Of a DNA stretch of 64,000 nt, positions 1 to 9,548 are shown in pieces. A model generated the notes under the pieces. It did not search any database. It was not told where the DNA came from and saw only the letters and a list, made by a program, of their open reading frames with translations. Made by a program: the position numbers and the translations under genes. The DNA is from Solenopsis invicta (Eukaryota; Arthropoda; Insecta; Hymenoptera; Formicidae): the NCBI RefSeq assembly GCF_016802725.1, contig NC_052673.1, positions 5,818,037 to 5,882,036 of the forward strand, given 5' to 3'. Each line of letters opens with the position of its first letter. Positions within the stretch are counted from its first letter, which is position 1.

Positions 1-2750
1 TGTACCTTGTGTATACGCCATCTTGTCTTACCGAAGTTCGCGTATAACATGAAAATTTGGAATTTTATATTGTAAAAACTATTAGTCTTGAAGAGTTGAA
101 ATTTTAGGAGAGTATTCTTTAGTTTATGCTCTTTGTTTTTTAATAATATTTCAAAGTTGTAGGGGCAACCGTTTAGTTGTTATAAACAATTAAAGTTTTA
201 TTATTAATGGAATTTTTTATAATAAATTGGAGTTACTTAGAGCTCTGTCCTATAATGGATAATAATCCTTAGGTCCATATGTATAAAAGATATAAGCGTG
301 AGCTTTTCATGTGTAGCCGTTTATGCAATAAAAATTCATTAAGTTTCTTAAATAACTTTTGGATTGCTTCTAAACTATTTAAGTTAAAGACGTGAAATTT
401 AAATCGTAAATATAGTTTTTAATTCCGAATAATTTGATAACATTTTTATTCTCCTGAGGTTAATTGTTATTAATTATAAAATGCAAAATGTATTTATTCT
501 TGACCTGTTTAAGATATTGCTATAAAAATTGAACTACAGGGTCATTTTATGATTCTAATTAATTAGATATTATGTTCAACCCTTAATTTTGACATAGGGG
601 TAACTTCATATACATATAGGGTGTCCAATATATAAAGTATGCGAGATACACGAGGCATATGAGTGATACATAAGATATTCACTTTAAAAATTTATTACTT
701 TTAAACTATTTGTTGGAAAAATTCGAAACCTAGGGGGTTGTTGCTAACTATTTAAGGGGTAATTTTTCTTATGGGGGTAGTTTAATCTGAGGAAGTAGTT
801 TTGAAAAAAAATTATTTTGAGGTCGGGAGTATGTCTATAGTGTTCGGCTCTGCTTTCTTTCTTTCTGAGTGCAGTTTGATCGTAAGGGGAAGGGGGGGGG
901 GGTGAGCAACTTTGAAAATTCCTATCTCTGAAACGGTTAGAGATTAAGAGTTCAAACAAATTCCTAAAATTATTTTTGAGGAAGGCGCTTCTGATGTATA
1001 TCTTGAATTTTTAATAAATTGTTTATTTAAACAATTGGAAAAGTTGATATTTTTGATTCAAACGAAACGTATATAGTTGAATTCTAGGGGTCCAAAGAAG
1101 TTGTACGATAAGATTTATAAAAATTCTAGATTTATATTTTGTTTAAACAAATTAAAGGTTTATTGTAAATATTAATACGGGTGATAAATATTAGTATGGG
1201 CTTAAAGAGGAGGTGAAACGGTATTAATGTCAATACATAGCTCACCTAGTCATCGTAAAATTTTTAATATTGTTATATTATTATGGGTTAAATAAGTTAA
1301 ATTTGGGTATACTTCCTGTGTAATTGTTTAGATCTTTAATTATTAGTAATTTTATGTTCTATGAGTTTTTGAGGTTATCGATCAAAAATTTTGAAGATAA
1401 AATAAAGAAAATAGTATTATTTCATCCCGATTTTATAAATATCCTAATGCGGGTTGTGTACCGAAACTAACTATATAGTTTCAGTTTTTTAATATAATTA
1501 TTCCAATTTATTTAGTTACTATAGAAAATTTATTTAAGATATAGACATGGGACTGCGGTTCTCGTGTTCAGGGCGAGAGACTACGCAACTAATGTCATAT
1601 AAGAAATTTAGCTTGTTGATCAAAATTTTGAGGTACAAAATATTTTTAAGATATTAAATTTTTGAAAATAATTCCATTTAGTGTAACATGTAGAGTGTGG
1701 CTAATAGTTGAAGAATTTATAGAAATCAAATTTATTTCATTCACCAGAACTTTAATATTAATTATTTTAAAATTGTATTTTAGCAAAATTAGATATTCAC
1801 AATTGTATTGATATTAATGTGCCGGTAAACAAGAGGTTATTTGAACAAAAGTTGTTTAGTTGATTTTAACTTGGTTATTAGAATTTTAATTTTAAGAATT
1901 GAGAACCGTGCTGCCATCGATTAGTCAAGGCGTCAAGAGTAGGCAGATAAGTGTAAAATTATTTATGTCTCAAAATGTGTCATTTTAAATCTGTTTTGTC
2001 AGGATTGAAAGAAGAAAGGGTTAAGGCAATATTCTTACCTTGGTTGATCACCACAAACGGAATCATACGTTTGTCATGATTGCAAAATTTAAACTGAAAT
2101 ATCTTAAAACTAACTTATATTCTATCGGTTAAAAATCGCAACGTGGTTAATACACGTGTTACGGTCGCAAGAATAGTAATAGTTGAACAATTGTGCAAAA
2201 GAATAATAATAGATTATAGCTTTGCCATCCAAAAATATAGTGGGGGCTGATAATAAAGTTCAGTAACAAAAATCAAAAAACATCGAGGCAAAATAATAAA
2301 ATTGTAGCAAAACGATAAGGTAATAGCTATAGTCATAAAAAGGTTAAATAATATAACTAGTGAAAAATTGTAATTCCGTTATTGAATGCTTATTAGTTGT
2401 TGACAGAGTAATAATTACATGAAAATTATTTGATTGATAGTCTGGGTTGTTGAAGGACTGCCATCAAAAGTTTAGTTGTCAATTCCTGGAAGATATTGGT
2501 TAGTTCTTTGTGACGTTAGAATGAGAGACGCAATCAATTGGTCGGTTCGAAGTTTAATCTGTTGAACGGCTCGCAAGGTTCGCACGGTCTCGCGGGTCGG
2601 TTATTAGCTCGGTTAAGACTGATTTAAATCGTGTAAGATGAGTTTTAACTTGTGTCACTAAAGTTCGTTCAATGCTACTCTAACCTTGTAAAATATTTGA
2701 TTGATATTACGTTAAAATTTTAAAGAACTTTGTACAACAGGGAAAAAAAA
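1..2750. other. AT-rich DNA without a recognisable gene
   Basis: This stretch is strongly AT-rich, with frequent stops in all frames and no recognisable protein motif. A short G-run lies near 890-902 and a somewhat GC-richer patch near 2510-2640. It probably represents decayed intergenic or repeat DNA next to the satellite edge; I could not assign any of it to a family. Confidence 0.6.
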
Positions 2751-2754
2751 TGAC

Positions 2755-3183
2755 GGAACGACACATTTTACGTTAAAACGCGTCGAACAAGCGTTGATCT
2801 GCATCAGAAACGAAACTATTAAAATTACAAGCACGAATTGCAAATGAATCGTTATCTATGCGATATCTCACGTTTTTCACGTTAAAACACGTCGAACAAC
2901 CACTGATCTGCATCATAAACGTAACTATTGAAGATTCCAGCGCAAATTGCAAATGAATCGTTATCTACGCGATATCTCAACTGTTTTAAGTTAAGAAGCG
3001 TTAAACAATGGTTGATCTGCTTCAGAAAAGAAACGATTAAATTTTCCAGCGCGAAATGCAGATAATTCGTTATCTATTCGATATCTCATGTGTTTTACGT
3101 TAAAAAGCGTCAAACAAGCGTTGATCTGCATCAGAAACGAAACTATTGAAGTTCCCTGCGCGAATTGCAAATAAATCGTTATC
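2755..3183 (-). repeat. Diverged 109-bp satellite monomers (reverse orientation)
   Basis: About four tandem monomers are visible. The landmark GAATCGTTATCT recurs near 2846, 2955, 3064 and 3172, about 109 bp apart each time. They are the reverse complement of the monomer that fills 34541-64000, with the same GCAAATGAATCG, GATATCTCA and GATCTGCATCAGAAACG blocks. These copies are clearly more diverged from one another than most copies of the large array, as is usual for the edge of a satellite block. The run stops abruptly at the first base of the Polinton inverted repeat. Confidence 0.9.
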
Positions 3184-3805
3184 AGTAGAATGTATAGGCG
3201 GATTCTAACCCGCGATCTCAGGAGTGTGCGGGTAGGAGGGGAATATTTCGTGTCGCGCGGGGGGGACCTAACCTTCGATTAGGTTCTGCGGTTTGACCAA
3301 ACCGTTGGTGGAGGGGGAGGGGGGGCTTAAAACGGGGTCACACGTGTAAACCTAACCGGTAGTTCTGCGTAATCAATGTTTATATAAACAGAGATAACGA
3401 TTCGAGGACCATGTTCTTGGCCGATGTTTAAATAAATTTGACACCTTTGAAATGTGCCGCGTGCGGGGAAGGGGGGAATATTTCGGGTCTCACGGGAGGT
3501 CTAACCGGAGACGATGTTACGCGACCTTGGCGGGACGAGGGGGGATTAAATCGGGGACACGTGTACGAACCTAACCGGTAGTTCTTCGTAATCAATGTTT
3601 AAGTAAACAGAGATAACGATTCGAGGACCATGTTCTTGACCGACACCTTTGAAATGTGTTGCGAGGAGGCAACTACTGACCATTTAATGTAAACATGGAC
3701 CATGTATCTGTCACTCTGTTTACATAAACATAATAAATCACACCGCGAGGAGGTGTGTATGACTGTTCTTTGAAATCGTAAATGTCTGTCATCACGAGGG
3801 GAATA
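3184..3805. repeat. Polinton A left terminal inverted repeat, outer part
   Basis: This segment aligns, as reverse complement, with the stretch ending at 33600. Shared landmarks are the terminal AGTAGAATGTATAGGCGG, the block CCTAACCGGTAGTTCTGCGT, two GATAACGATTCGAGGACCAT blocks, and ACACCGCGAGGAGGTGTGTA. It contains two diverged internal copies of a roughly 230-bp unit (G-rich run, then CACGTGT, then CCTAACCGGTAGTTCT, then ACCTTTGAAATGTG). The repeat is interrupted at TA (3804-3805) by the CMC transposon and resumes at 16435. Confidence 0.92.
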
Positions 3806-3822
3806 CCCAAGCAACACAGTTA
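3806..3822 (+). repeat. CMC element left terminal inverted repeat
   Basis: The sequence CCCAAGCAACACAGTTA is the exact reverse complement of 16416-16432 and is preceded by TA. It opens an AT-rich subterminal zone full of AACGTT-type motifs. Confidence 0.92.
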
Positions 3823-4330
3823 CGTTTAATAAATGTTTAATAAACGTTTAGCCGAAACGTTTTTTTGATGTATAAAAAAACGTTTATTAACCGGTCGAAA
3901 TGTCTCGTATAAAAACGGTATTTTACACTAGTAAAAAAAACGTTTAAAAAACGTTAAAATAAACGTTGTAAAATAAACGTTGTTTAAAAAGGGTGACACC
4001 GTTTTGGACACAGCACGATTGGACACCACCACTCACAGCGCTTGACCAGTAGAAAAACTCTAGGCATCGGCCGCTATGAGTAATGGTGTCCAATCGTGCG
4101 GTGTCCAACCGTAATATTTAAAAAAATATTAATTTTTTAATGAAATTTTATTTTATTTAAAATAATTGTTTACTTAATTATATGTTATAATAAAAAATCG
4201 AATATAATCAAATATAATCGAAAAGTAAATATTAAATTTTACAGAAACAGAAGTTATACACAAGTTATTACACAAAGTTATGTATTCGCATAAATGATAA
4301 TCACAAAATAAAACATATTTTTAAAGTAAA
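3820..4330. other. CMC element left subterminal region, noncoding
   Basis: This is AT-rich DNA without a gene. The first 170 bp carry repeated AACGTTTA/AAACGTT motifs in both orientations, likely transposase-binding sites. They are followed by a 25-bp-arm hairpin (4004-4108, listed separately) and then simple A/T-rich sequence. Confidence 0.7.
4004..4108. repeat. Near-perfect inverted repeat (25-bp arms)
   Basis: The left arm 4004-4028 (TTGGACAC...GATTGGACACCA) and the right arm 4084-4108 (TGGTGTCCAATC...GTGTCCAA) pair at 24 of 25 positions around a 55-bp loop. Each arm itself contains a direct repeat of TTGGACAC. It could be a tiny foldback element, a solo MITE end pair, or a protein-binding palindrome of the host CMC element. 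Confidence 0.85.
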
Positions 4331-4467
4331 GACTAGTATATAAAATAAAAATTAAATGTGTAATATATGTCTTTAACTAATAACAAAATAAAAATATATA
4401 TGTGTAATATATGTCTTTTACTAATAATAAAATAAAAATATATATGTGTAATATATGTCTTTGGGAG
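4331..4467. repeat. 44-bp AT-rich tandem repeat, LINE target site
   Basis: Units starting TAATATATGTCTTT begin at 4361, 4405 and 4449, a period of 44 bp, and a partial unit precedes the first. The third unit is cut by the LINE. The 17 bases before the LINE (4451-4467) recur at 9526-9542 as its target duplication. Confidence 0.85.
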
Positions 4468-4977
4468 GACTTCCGTTTCCGGTAGCGAGAGTGACAGTCG
4501 TGTGTTTGTAAGAGTGTTTGGTGAGAGTGTGTTTTTGAGAAGAAGAAGGGCAGGATTGGAGTGTGAGGGGGTGAGGGGACGGAGAAGTAGCAGGTGGAGT
4601 TGGGAGAATAAGGGATAGGACAGCGGTAAAGGAATAGGGATACAGGAGTGATAGTAGGGTTGGGACGGGATTTAGAGGTTAGAAGGGATAGTAGGTATAG
4701 AGAAAAGAGAGGAAGCAGAAAAGAGGGAGGGTAGCGACATCGGGCGGTAGAAGTGAGAAGCATAGCAGGAGAGAGTTAGTGCAGTCGCGGGAAATTTTGA
4801 ATTGGTGTAATCTACTGAGTATCCAATATAATATCTTAACATATAATTTGGTATTTTTACATTTCCTAAACTTAATTGATTTGTTTTCTTAGATTAAAAG
4901 TGATAATCTTAAATATAAAAAAGTCATTCTAGTAAATATTTTAAATAGGAAAATTGGCAGGTTAGAAGAAAGACGAG
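4468..4977 (+). promoter_or_regulatory. LINE 5' untranslated/promoter region
   Basis: This covers the start of the element to the ORF1 start codon. The first 320 bp are G/A-rich like the rest of the element. The segment 4790-4962 is abruptly AT-rich, and purine-rich sequence resumes just before the ATG. The internal promoter expected of LINEs would lie here, but I see no decisive motif. Confidence 0.5.
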
Positions 4978-6036
4978 ATGGAGGAAGGAAAGAAGGGAGG
5001 GAAAGAGAGGGAAAAGGAAGTAGAGGGGAACGGAGAGGAAAAGAGAAGAGTAGGAAGGCCGAGCAAGGCAGAAAGTCTTATGAGGGAAAGATCAAATAGT
5101 GCGCCACTGCTAGAATTGTTGAAGAGAGGAGAGAAAAGGAAGGGTGAACAGGGGGAGGAGACTAGAGTAGAGGAGGGAGAAATCTTTAAGAGGAGCAATA
5201 TGGTAAAGAGATCGCCGGTAAGACAAGAAGAAGGAGGGCTAAGGGAGATGTTACGGGAGGTGAGGGAAGGTTTTAAAGAAATGAAAAGTGAATTGAGAGA
5301 ATTGAGGGACGGTAGAGAGGAGATGAGGGAATGGATGGAGGAAATGAGGAAAAGAGTAGACAATTTGGAGAGAAGAGTGGAGGATATAGAGAAAGGTAGG
5401 GGAAGGGCGGAGAAGGTGACGGGAGGAAGGGAGAAGGATAAAGTAGAAGAGATAGAGCAGATGCAGATAAGAGGAAAGAGTGAAACGAAGGAACTAGAAG
5501 AAAGGATGAGGAGACTAGAATTAGAAAGGGAAAAGGGGGAAAGGGAGAAGAGGAAAAGGAATATAATTATAAAGGGGGTAAGAGTAAAGGAGGAGGGAAA
5601 GGAGGAATTAAAAAGAGAGATTGAAAAGATAGTAGAGGCAACGGGGGTGGTAGCGAGAGTGGAAGGGGTGAGGAGGATAGGGAATAAAGATAAAGATAAA
5701 GATAAGGGGGGAGGGATCATGGTATGGGTGAGATTAGCGAGTGTGAGGGAGAAAATTGATGTGATGAAGGGAAAGATGAAGCTGAGGGATAGGAAGGAGT
5801 GGATCGTGGACGACTTGACGGAAAAAGAGAGAAGGGTAGAGTGGTGGATAAAGAGGGAAGCAGAAAGGAATAGAAGAAAAGGAAAGAAGGTAAGAGTAGG
5901 ATATATGAAAATGTGGATTGAGGATAAATTGTGGATATGGGATGAGATCAAAGATCAATTAAGGGAATGGAGGGGAAGAGATGCAAGAGTGGTGGAGAGA
6001 GGGGGAAAGGAGGAGAAAGGGAAAGAGGTTTTTTAA
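4978..6036 (+). CDS. LINE ORF1 protein (nucleic-acid chaperone/RNP protein)
   Basis: An open frame of 352 residues starts at the ATG that follows the AT-rich leader patch. The N-terminal 85 residues are highly charged, with a VGRPSKAE stretch reminiscent of an AT-hook. Residues about 85-195 are Glu/Lys/Arg-rich heptads predicted to form a long coiled coil. Residues about 195-330 resemble the RRM-like/C-terminal part of L1-type ORF1 proteins (NIIIKGVR, then RRIGNK, then WIVDDLT). Such proteins coat the LINE RNA and act as chaperones during target-primed reverse transcription. The stop overlaps the start region of ORF2 by about 70 bases. Composition is extreme (K, R, E, G, M, W), reflecting the purine-rich strand. 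The frame is intact. The role follows from family knowledge. Confidence 0.8.
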   Translation: MEEGKKGGKEREKEVEGNGEEKRRVGRPSKAESLMRERSNSAPLLELLKRGEKRKGEQGEETRVEEGEIFKRSNMVKRSPVRQEEGGLREMLREVREGFKEMKSELRELRDGREEMREWMEEMRKRVDNLERRVEDIEKGRGRAEKVTGGREKDKVEEIEQMQIRGKSETKELEERMRRLELEREKGEREKRKRNIIIKGVRVKEEGKEELKREIEKIVEATGVVARVEGVRRIGNKDKDKDKGGGIMVWVRLASVREKIDVMKGKMKLRDRKEWIVDDLTEKERRVEWWIKREAERNRRKGKKVRVGYMKMWIEDKLWIWDEIKDQLREWRGRDARVVERGGKEEKGKEVF

Positions 6037-9000
6037 AAGGGGGGGGTGGGGTGGGAGAGAGGGGGAAGGATGGGAATGAGGGAAATGGAAAATATGATAA
6101 AAGGAGGAATAGAAAAAGGAGGGACAGTAAAGAATATAAAATAGGATTTTGGAATGTAGCAGGCATGGAAAATAAAGAGGAGGACTTTAGGGAGAAATTG
6201 AAGAAATGGGATGTGATGTTTTTGAGTGAGACATGGTTACAGAAGAAAGGATGGGAGAGGGTGAAAAGATGGTTACCGAAGGGATACATTTGGGAGGTGC
6301 AAGAAGCGGGAAGAAAGAGCAAAAAAGGGAGGGCAATGGGGGGGATGATTGTAGGGATTAGGGATGGGATAGAAAGAGGAAAAGAGAATAGGAAAAGGAG
6401 AGAGGTGGGTTTACAGGTGAGTAAAGTCAAATTAGGGGGAGAATGGTGGAAACTAGTGGGTGTATACGTGAATGGGGATTTAGAGGAAAAAACGAGACAA
6501 TTAAGAGAGTGGATGGAGGAGAGAGAGGAGGGGGTAAGTATATTAATAGGGGGGGATTTTAATGCGAGAACGGGTAGAGAGGGGGGAGGTATAGGAGAGG
6601 AGGAAGAAGGAGGGGTAGGGGAAAGAGAGAGAAATTCAAAAGATGGGAAGATGAATGGAGAGGGAAAGAAATTGTGTGGTTTTTTAAAGGAATTAGGATG
6701 GTCAATTCTGAACGGATGTATAAAGGGAGATGAGGAGGGAGAATGGACATATACTGGAGGGAAGGGGGGACTGTAATTGACTATGTAATCGGAAATGAGG
6801 ATACGAGAGGTAAAGTGGTAAAGATGAAGGTGGAAGACTGGGTGGACTCGGATCATCAGCCATTAACGGTGTACGTGAAGGGGGGAGGAAGGGGGGAAGA
6901 AAGGATTGGGAAAAGAAAAGGAAGAGAAAGAAGAGGGGTGTGGACGGAAGAGGGAAGGAAGAAATTTGAGGAATACATGGGCAAGAGGGATAATGTTTCG
7001 GAGGTGATTGAGGAGGATTGGAGGAAATTGAAAAAGAGAGTGGAAGGAGCATTGGAAAGAGTAGAGAGAGAAGAGAAAAAGGTGCGGAGAGGATGGTGGG
7101 ATATAGAATGTAGGAATATGAAAAGAGAAGTAAGGGAAGAGTTTAAAAAGTGGAAGAAAAGAGGAGGGAATGGGGAGAAATATAAGGAGATGAGGAAGGG
7201 ATATAGAGAACATTGTAAGGAAAGGAAAAGAAGGGAAAGAGAAAGATGGGAGAAAGAATTGGAAGGTGTAAAAACGGAAGGGGATGTTTGGAGGGTAGTA
7301 AATAGGGGGAGGAGAAAGAGAAAGAGAGTCACGGAAGGGATCGAAATGAGGGAATGGGAGGGACACTTTAGAAAGGTGTTGGGGGGAGTAGAGTGGAGGG
7401 TGAGAGGGGAGGTGAGGGGAAGAGAAGGAGTGGAAGATGATATCAGTAGGGAAGAAATAGCAAGGGCTGTAAGTAAACTGAAGGAGGGAAAAGCGGCGGG
7501 AGGGGATGGTATCGTAAATGAAGTATGGAAATATGGGGGAAAAGAAATAAAGGAATGGCTGTGGGAAATATGTGACAGAGTGTGGAGAGGAGAGGGGTTG
7601 CCGGAGGAGTGGAGGGAGGGGGTGGTAGTGCCGATAGTGAAAAAGGGGGAAGGGGAGAGGGTTGAAGAATATAGAGGGATCACGCTAACGCAGACGGCAT
7701 ACAAGGTGTACGCAGCGGTACTTGCGGAGAGATTGAGGGAGGAGGTGGAGAGGAAAGAGATACTCCCACCGAGTCAAACGGGGTTTAGGAGAGGGGTAGG
7801 CACAATTGATCAGATCTACGTGCTGAATTATATGATAAACAAGAGGGTGGCAGTAAGGAAAGGCAAGATGGTAGTGCTATATATAGACCTGAAAGCCGCG
7901 TTTGACTCGGTGGATAGGGAAATCCTCATACAGATGATGAGGGACAGGGGAGTTAGAGAAAGCTTGGTCGTGAGGTGCGAGGAGGTACTGGAGGAGACCC
8001 TAAGTAGAGTGAGGGTGGGGGAAAAGGTAGGGGAAAACTTTTGGACGGGGAAAGGGGTGAGACAGGGGTGCCCTCTGAGCCCATGCTTATTCACGATACT
8101 GCTGGCGGATTTGGATGAGGAGTTAGAGAGGGAGGGATGGGGAGGAGTAAGGGTAAAGGGAAGGAAAATATACTCGCTAGCGTATGCAGATGATGTGGCA
8201 GTGGTTGCAGAGGAGGAGACAGGGATGAAAGGGATGATTAAGGCATTAGAAAGATACATAGAACGGAAGGGACTAGAGGTCAATGTAGAAAAGACGAAAA
8301 TAATGAGGTGTAGAAGGGGAGGCGGAAGACAGAAAAAGATGGTGTGGAAATGGAAAGGAAGAGAGATAGAAGAGGTGAGAAAATACAAATACCTAGGGTA
8401 TGTAATGATGGCAAATGGGGGTCAGAAAGAACATATAGAGGAGAGAGTTAACAAGGGAGCAGTGGTGATGAGAGAAGTATGGGGAATAGGAAAGAGGAGA
8501 TTTGGAAAGAACTGGGCTAGAAGGATGTGGTTATTTGATAGGTTGGTATGGACGGTGGTTAGCTATGGGGCAGAAATTTGGGGGTGGAAAGAAAGGGAAA
8601 AGGTAGAGAGGATACAGGACAGGTTCTTGAAGTGGATTGTGGGGGTTGGGAGGTACACGCCGGGGTACATGGTGAGGGAGGAAATGCAGAGGGAAAAGTT
8701 AAGGGGGAGGGCAGGGTTGAGGGCATGGAGCTATGAAAAGAAACTGGGAGAAGGAGGAGGAGGAGAGCTGGCGAGGTTGTGTTTGGAGGAAATGAGAGAC
8801 AGGGCGAAGGTAGGAAAAGTAGTGGGTAAATGGGAAGAGGAAAGGAGAGACTTTTACGAGGAGAAGAGCTGGAACCTAACTGAGATAGAAAAGATGAGAG
8901 AGGGGGGAGAGCTGAGGGGGGAAGAGGTAGTGGCAAGAGAGAGAAGGTGGCAGGAGGAGGAAAGATGGGAGAAAATTAGGGGCTCGAGATATAACTTATG

Positions 9001-9406
9001 GTATGGTAGGGTGAAAGGTAAGGGGGTGCCAGAGTACCTAAAGAAGGGATGGAAGGAACAAAGATGGCAGAGAGTGGCGAAGTTTAGGTTAGGAGACGGG
9101 ATGATGGGGAATAGATATTGGGAAGGGGATGAAGAAAGGAAGTGTAGGATATGTGGAGGGGGAATGGAAACTTGGGAGCACGTATGGGAGGAATGCACGA
9201 ATTGGGGGGTTGAAAAAGGATGGCAGGAGATGGTGGATGAAGTTTTGGGAGAAGATGGGGAGGGAGAGATTTGGATGAGGAGATTAGAGGAGATGAGGGA
9301 GGGAGGAGCGTGGTTGGGTGTGAATGAGAGTGTGGAAGGAAGAGAGGAAAATGCGGCGGAAACGGAGGTCCGGAGAATGAGTGTGGATGTATGGATGGAT
9401 GAATGA
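5967..9406 (+). pseudogene. LINE ORF2: AP endonuclease-reverse transcriptase, one frameshift
   Basis: The first frame (5967-6776) encodes the endonuclease-exonuclease-phosphatase fold: GFWNVAGM near 6150, FLSETW near 6220, GGDFNAR near 6551, WTYTGG near 6743. The second frame (to 9406) continues with IDYVIGN and SDHQPLTV, then reverse transcriptase motifs GGDGIVNEVW, FRRGVGT, YIDLKAAFDSVDR, GVRQGCPLSPCLF and the catalytic YADDVAVV near 8183. The C-terminus has a CX2CX8HX4C knuckle (CRIC...HVWEEC near 9139-9200). The two frames join at about 6766-6771 in a G-run, so a single-base deletion in a homopolymer breaks an otherwise complete ORF. A sequencing error is possible. The protein nicks target DNA and copies the LINE RNA there. 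ORF2 overlaps ORF1 by about 70 bases in another frame. Confidence 0.92.
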
Positions 9407-9525
9407 TCTTTCTCTCTCTCTCAGGTGTTGGATGGGATGCGAGGAATAAAATTGCGAAGTTTAAATTTTGTAAGCGGAGCGGAGGTCCGCAGTGTACTCC
9501 GCAAGGAATAAAGTACCTTTTATAT
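9407..9525 (+). other. LINE 3' UTR with pyrimidine tract and stem-loop
   Basis: A CTTTCTCTCTCTCTCAG tract directly follows the ORF2 stop. Downstream, GCGGAG (9474-9479) pairs with CTCCGC (9497-9502), and the enclosed GCGGAGGTCCGC is itself a palindrome. The end is AATAAAGTACCTTTT followed by TA repeats. A 3' hairpin next to the terminus is a plausible recognition element for the element's reverse transcriptase (inference). Confidence 0.55.
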
Positions 9526-9548
9526 ATATATGTCTTTGGGAGAAACGA

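Larger units (their letters stand above)
4468..9525 (+). mobile_element. Non-LTR retrotransposon (LINE), nearly full length
   Basis: The element is bounded by a 17-bp target duplication, ATATATGTCTTTGGGAG (4451-4467 and 9526-9542). It has a 5' region of about 510 bp, an ORF1 with coiled coil and RNA-binding-like region, and an ORF2 with AP endonuclease, reverse transcriptase and C-terminal CCHC. Its 3' end has no poly(A) and finishes in TA repeats. The plus strand is extremely purine-rich through most of the element, so the antisense strand shows long Ser/Pro/Leu-rich open frames that are shadows. It inserted about ten bases past the stop codon of the DUF4806-like gene. The clade is not settled; the RT is of the Jockey/I-like type seen in many copies in ant genomes. 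Confidence 0.93.

Noticed and set aside
744..959. 71-codon minus-strand frame
   Set aside because: Isolated, low-complexity, crossing a G/C homopolymer, with no recognisable motif in otherwise gene-free AT-rich DNA.
3599..3817. 72-codon minus-strand frame in the left inverted repeat
   Set aside because: It crosses the junction with the CMC element and is not preserved in the right inverted repeat.
4962..9198. Long minus-strand Ser/Pro/Leu/Phe-rich open frames across the LINE
   Set aside because: They are antisense shadows of the purine-rich ORF1 and ORF2; composition explains the lack of stops and no motif is present.
4468..9525. Assignment of the LINE to a named clade
   Set aside because: Motif inspection alone does not separate Jockey/I-like from other APE-type clades; a reverse transcriptase phylogeny would be needed.
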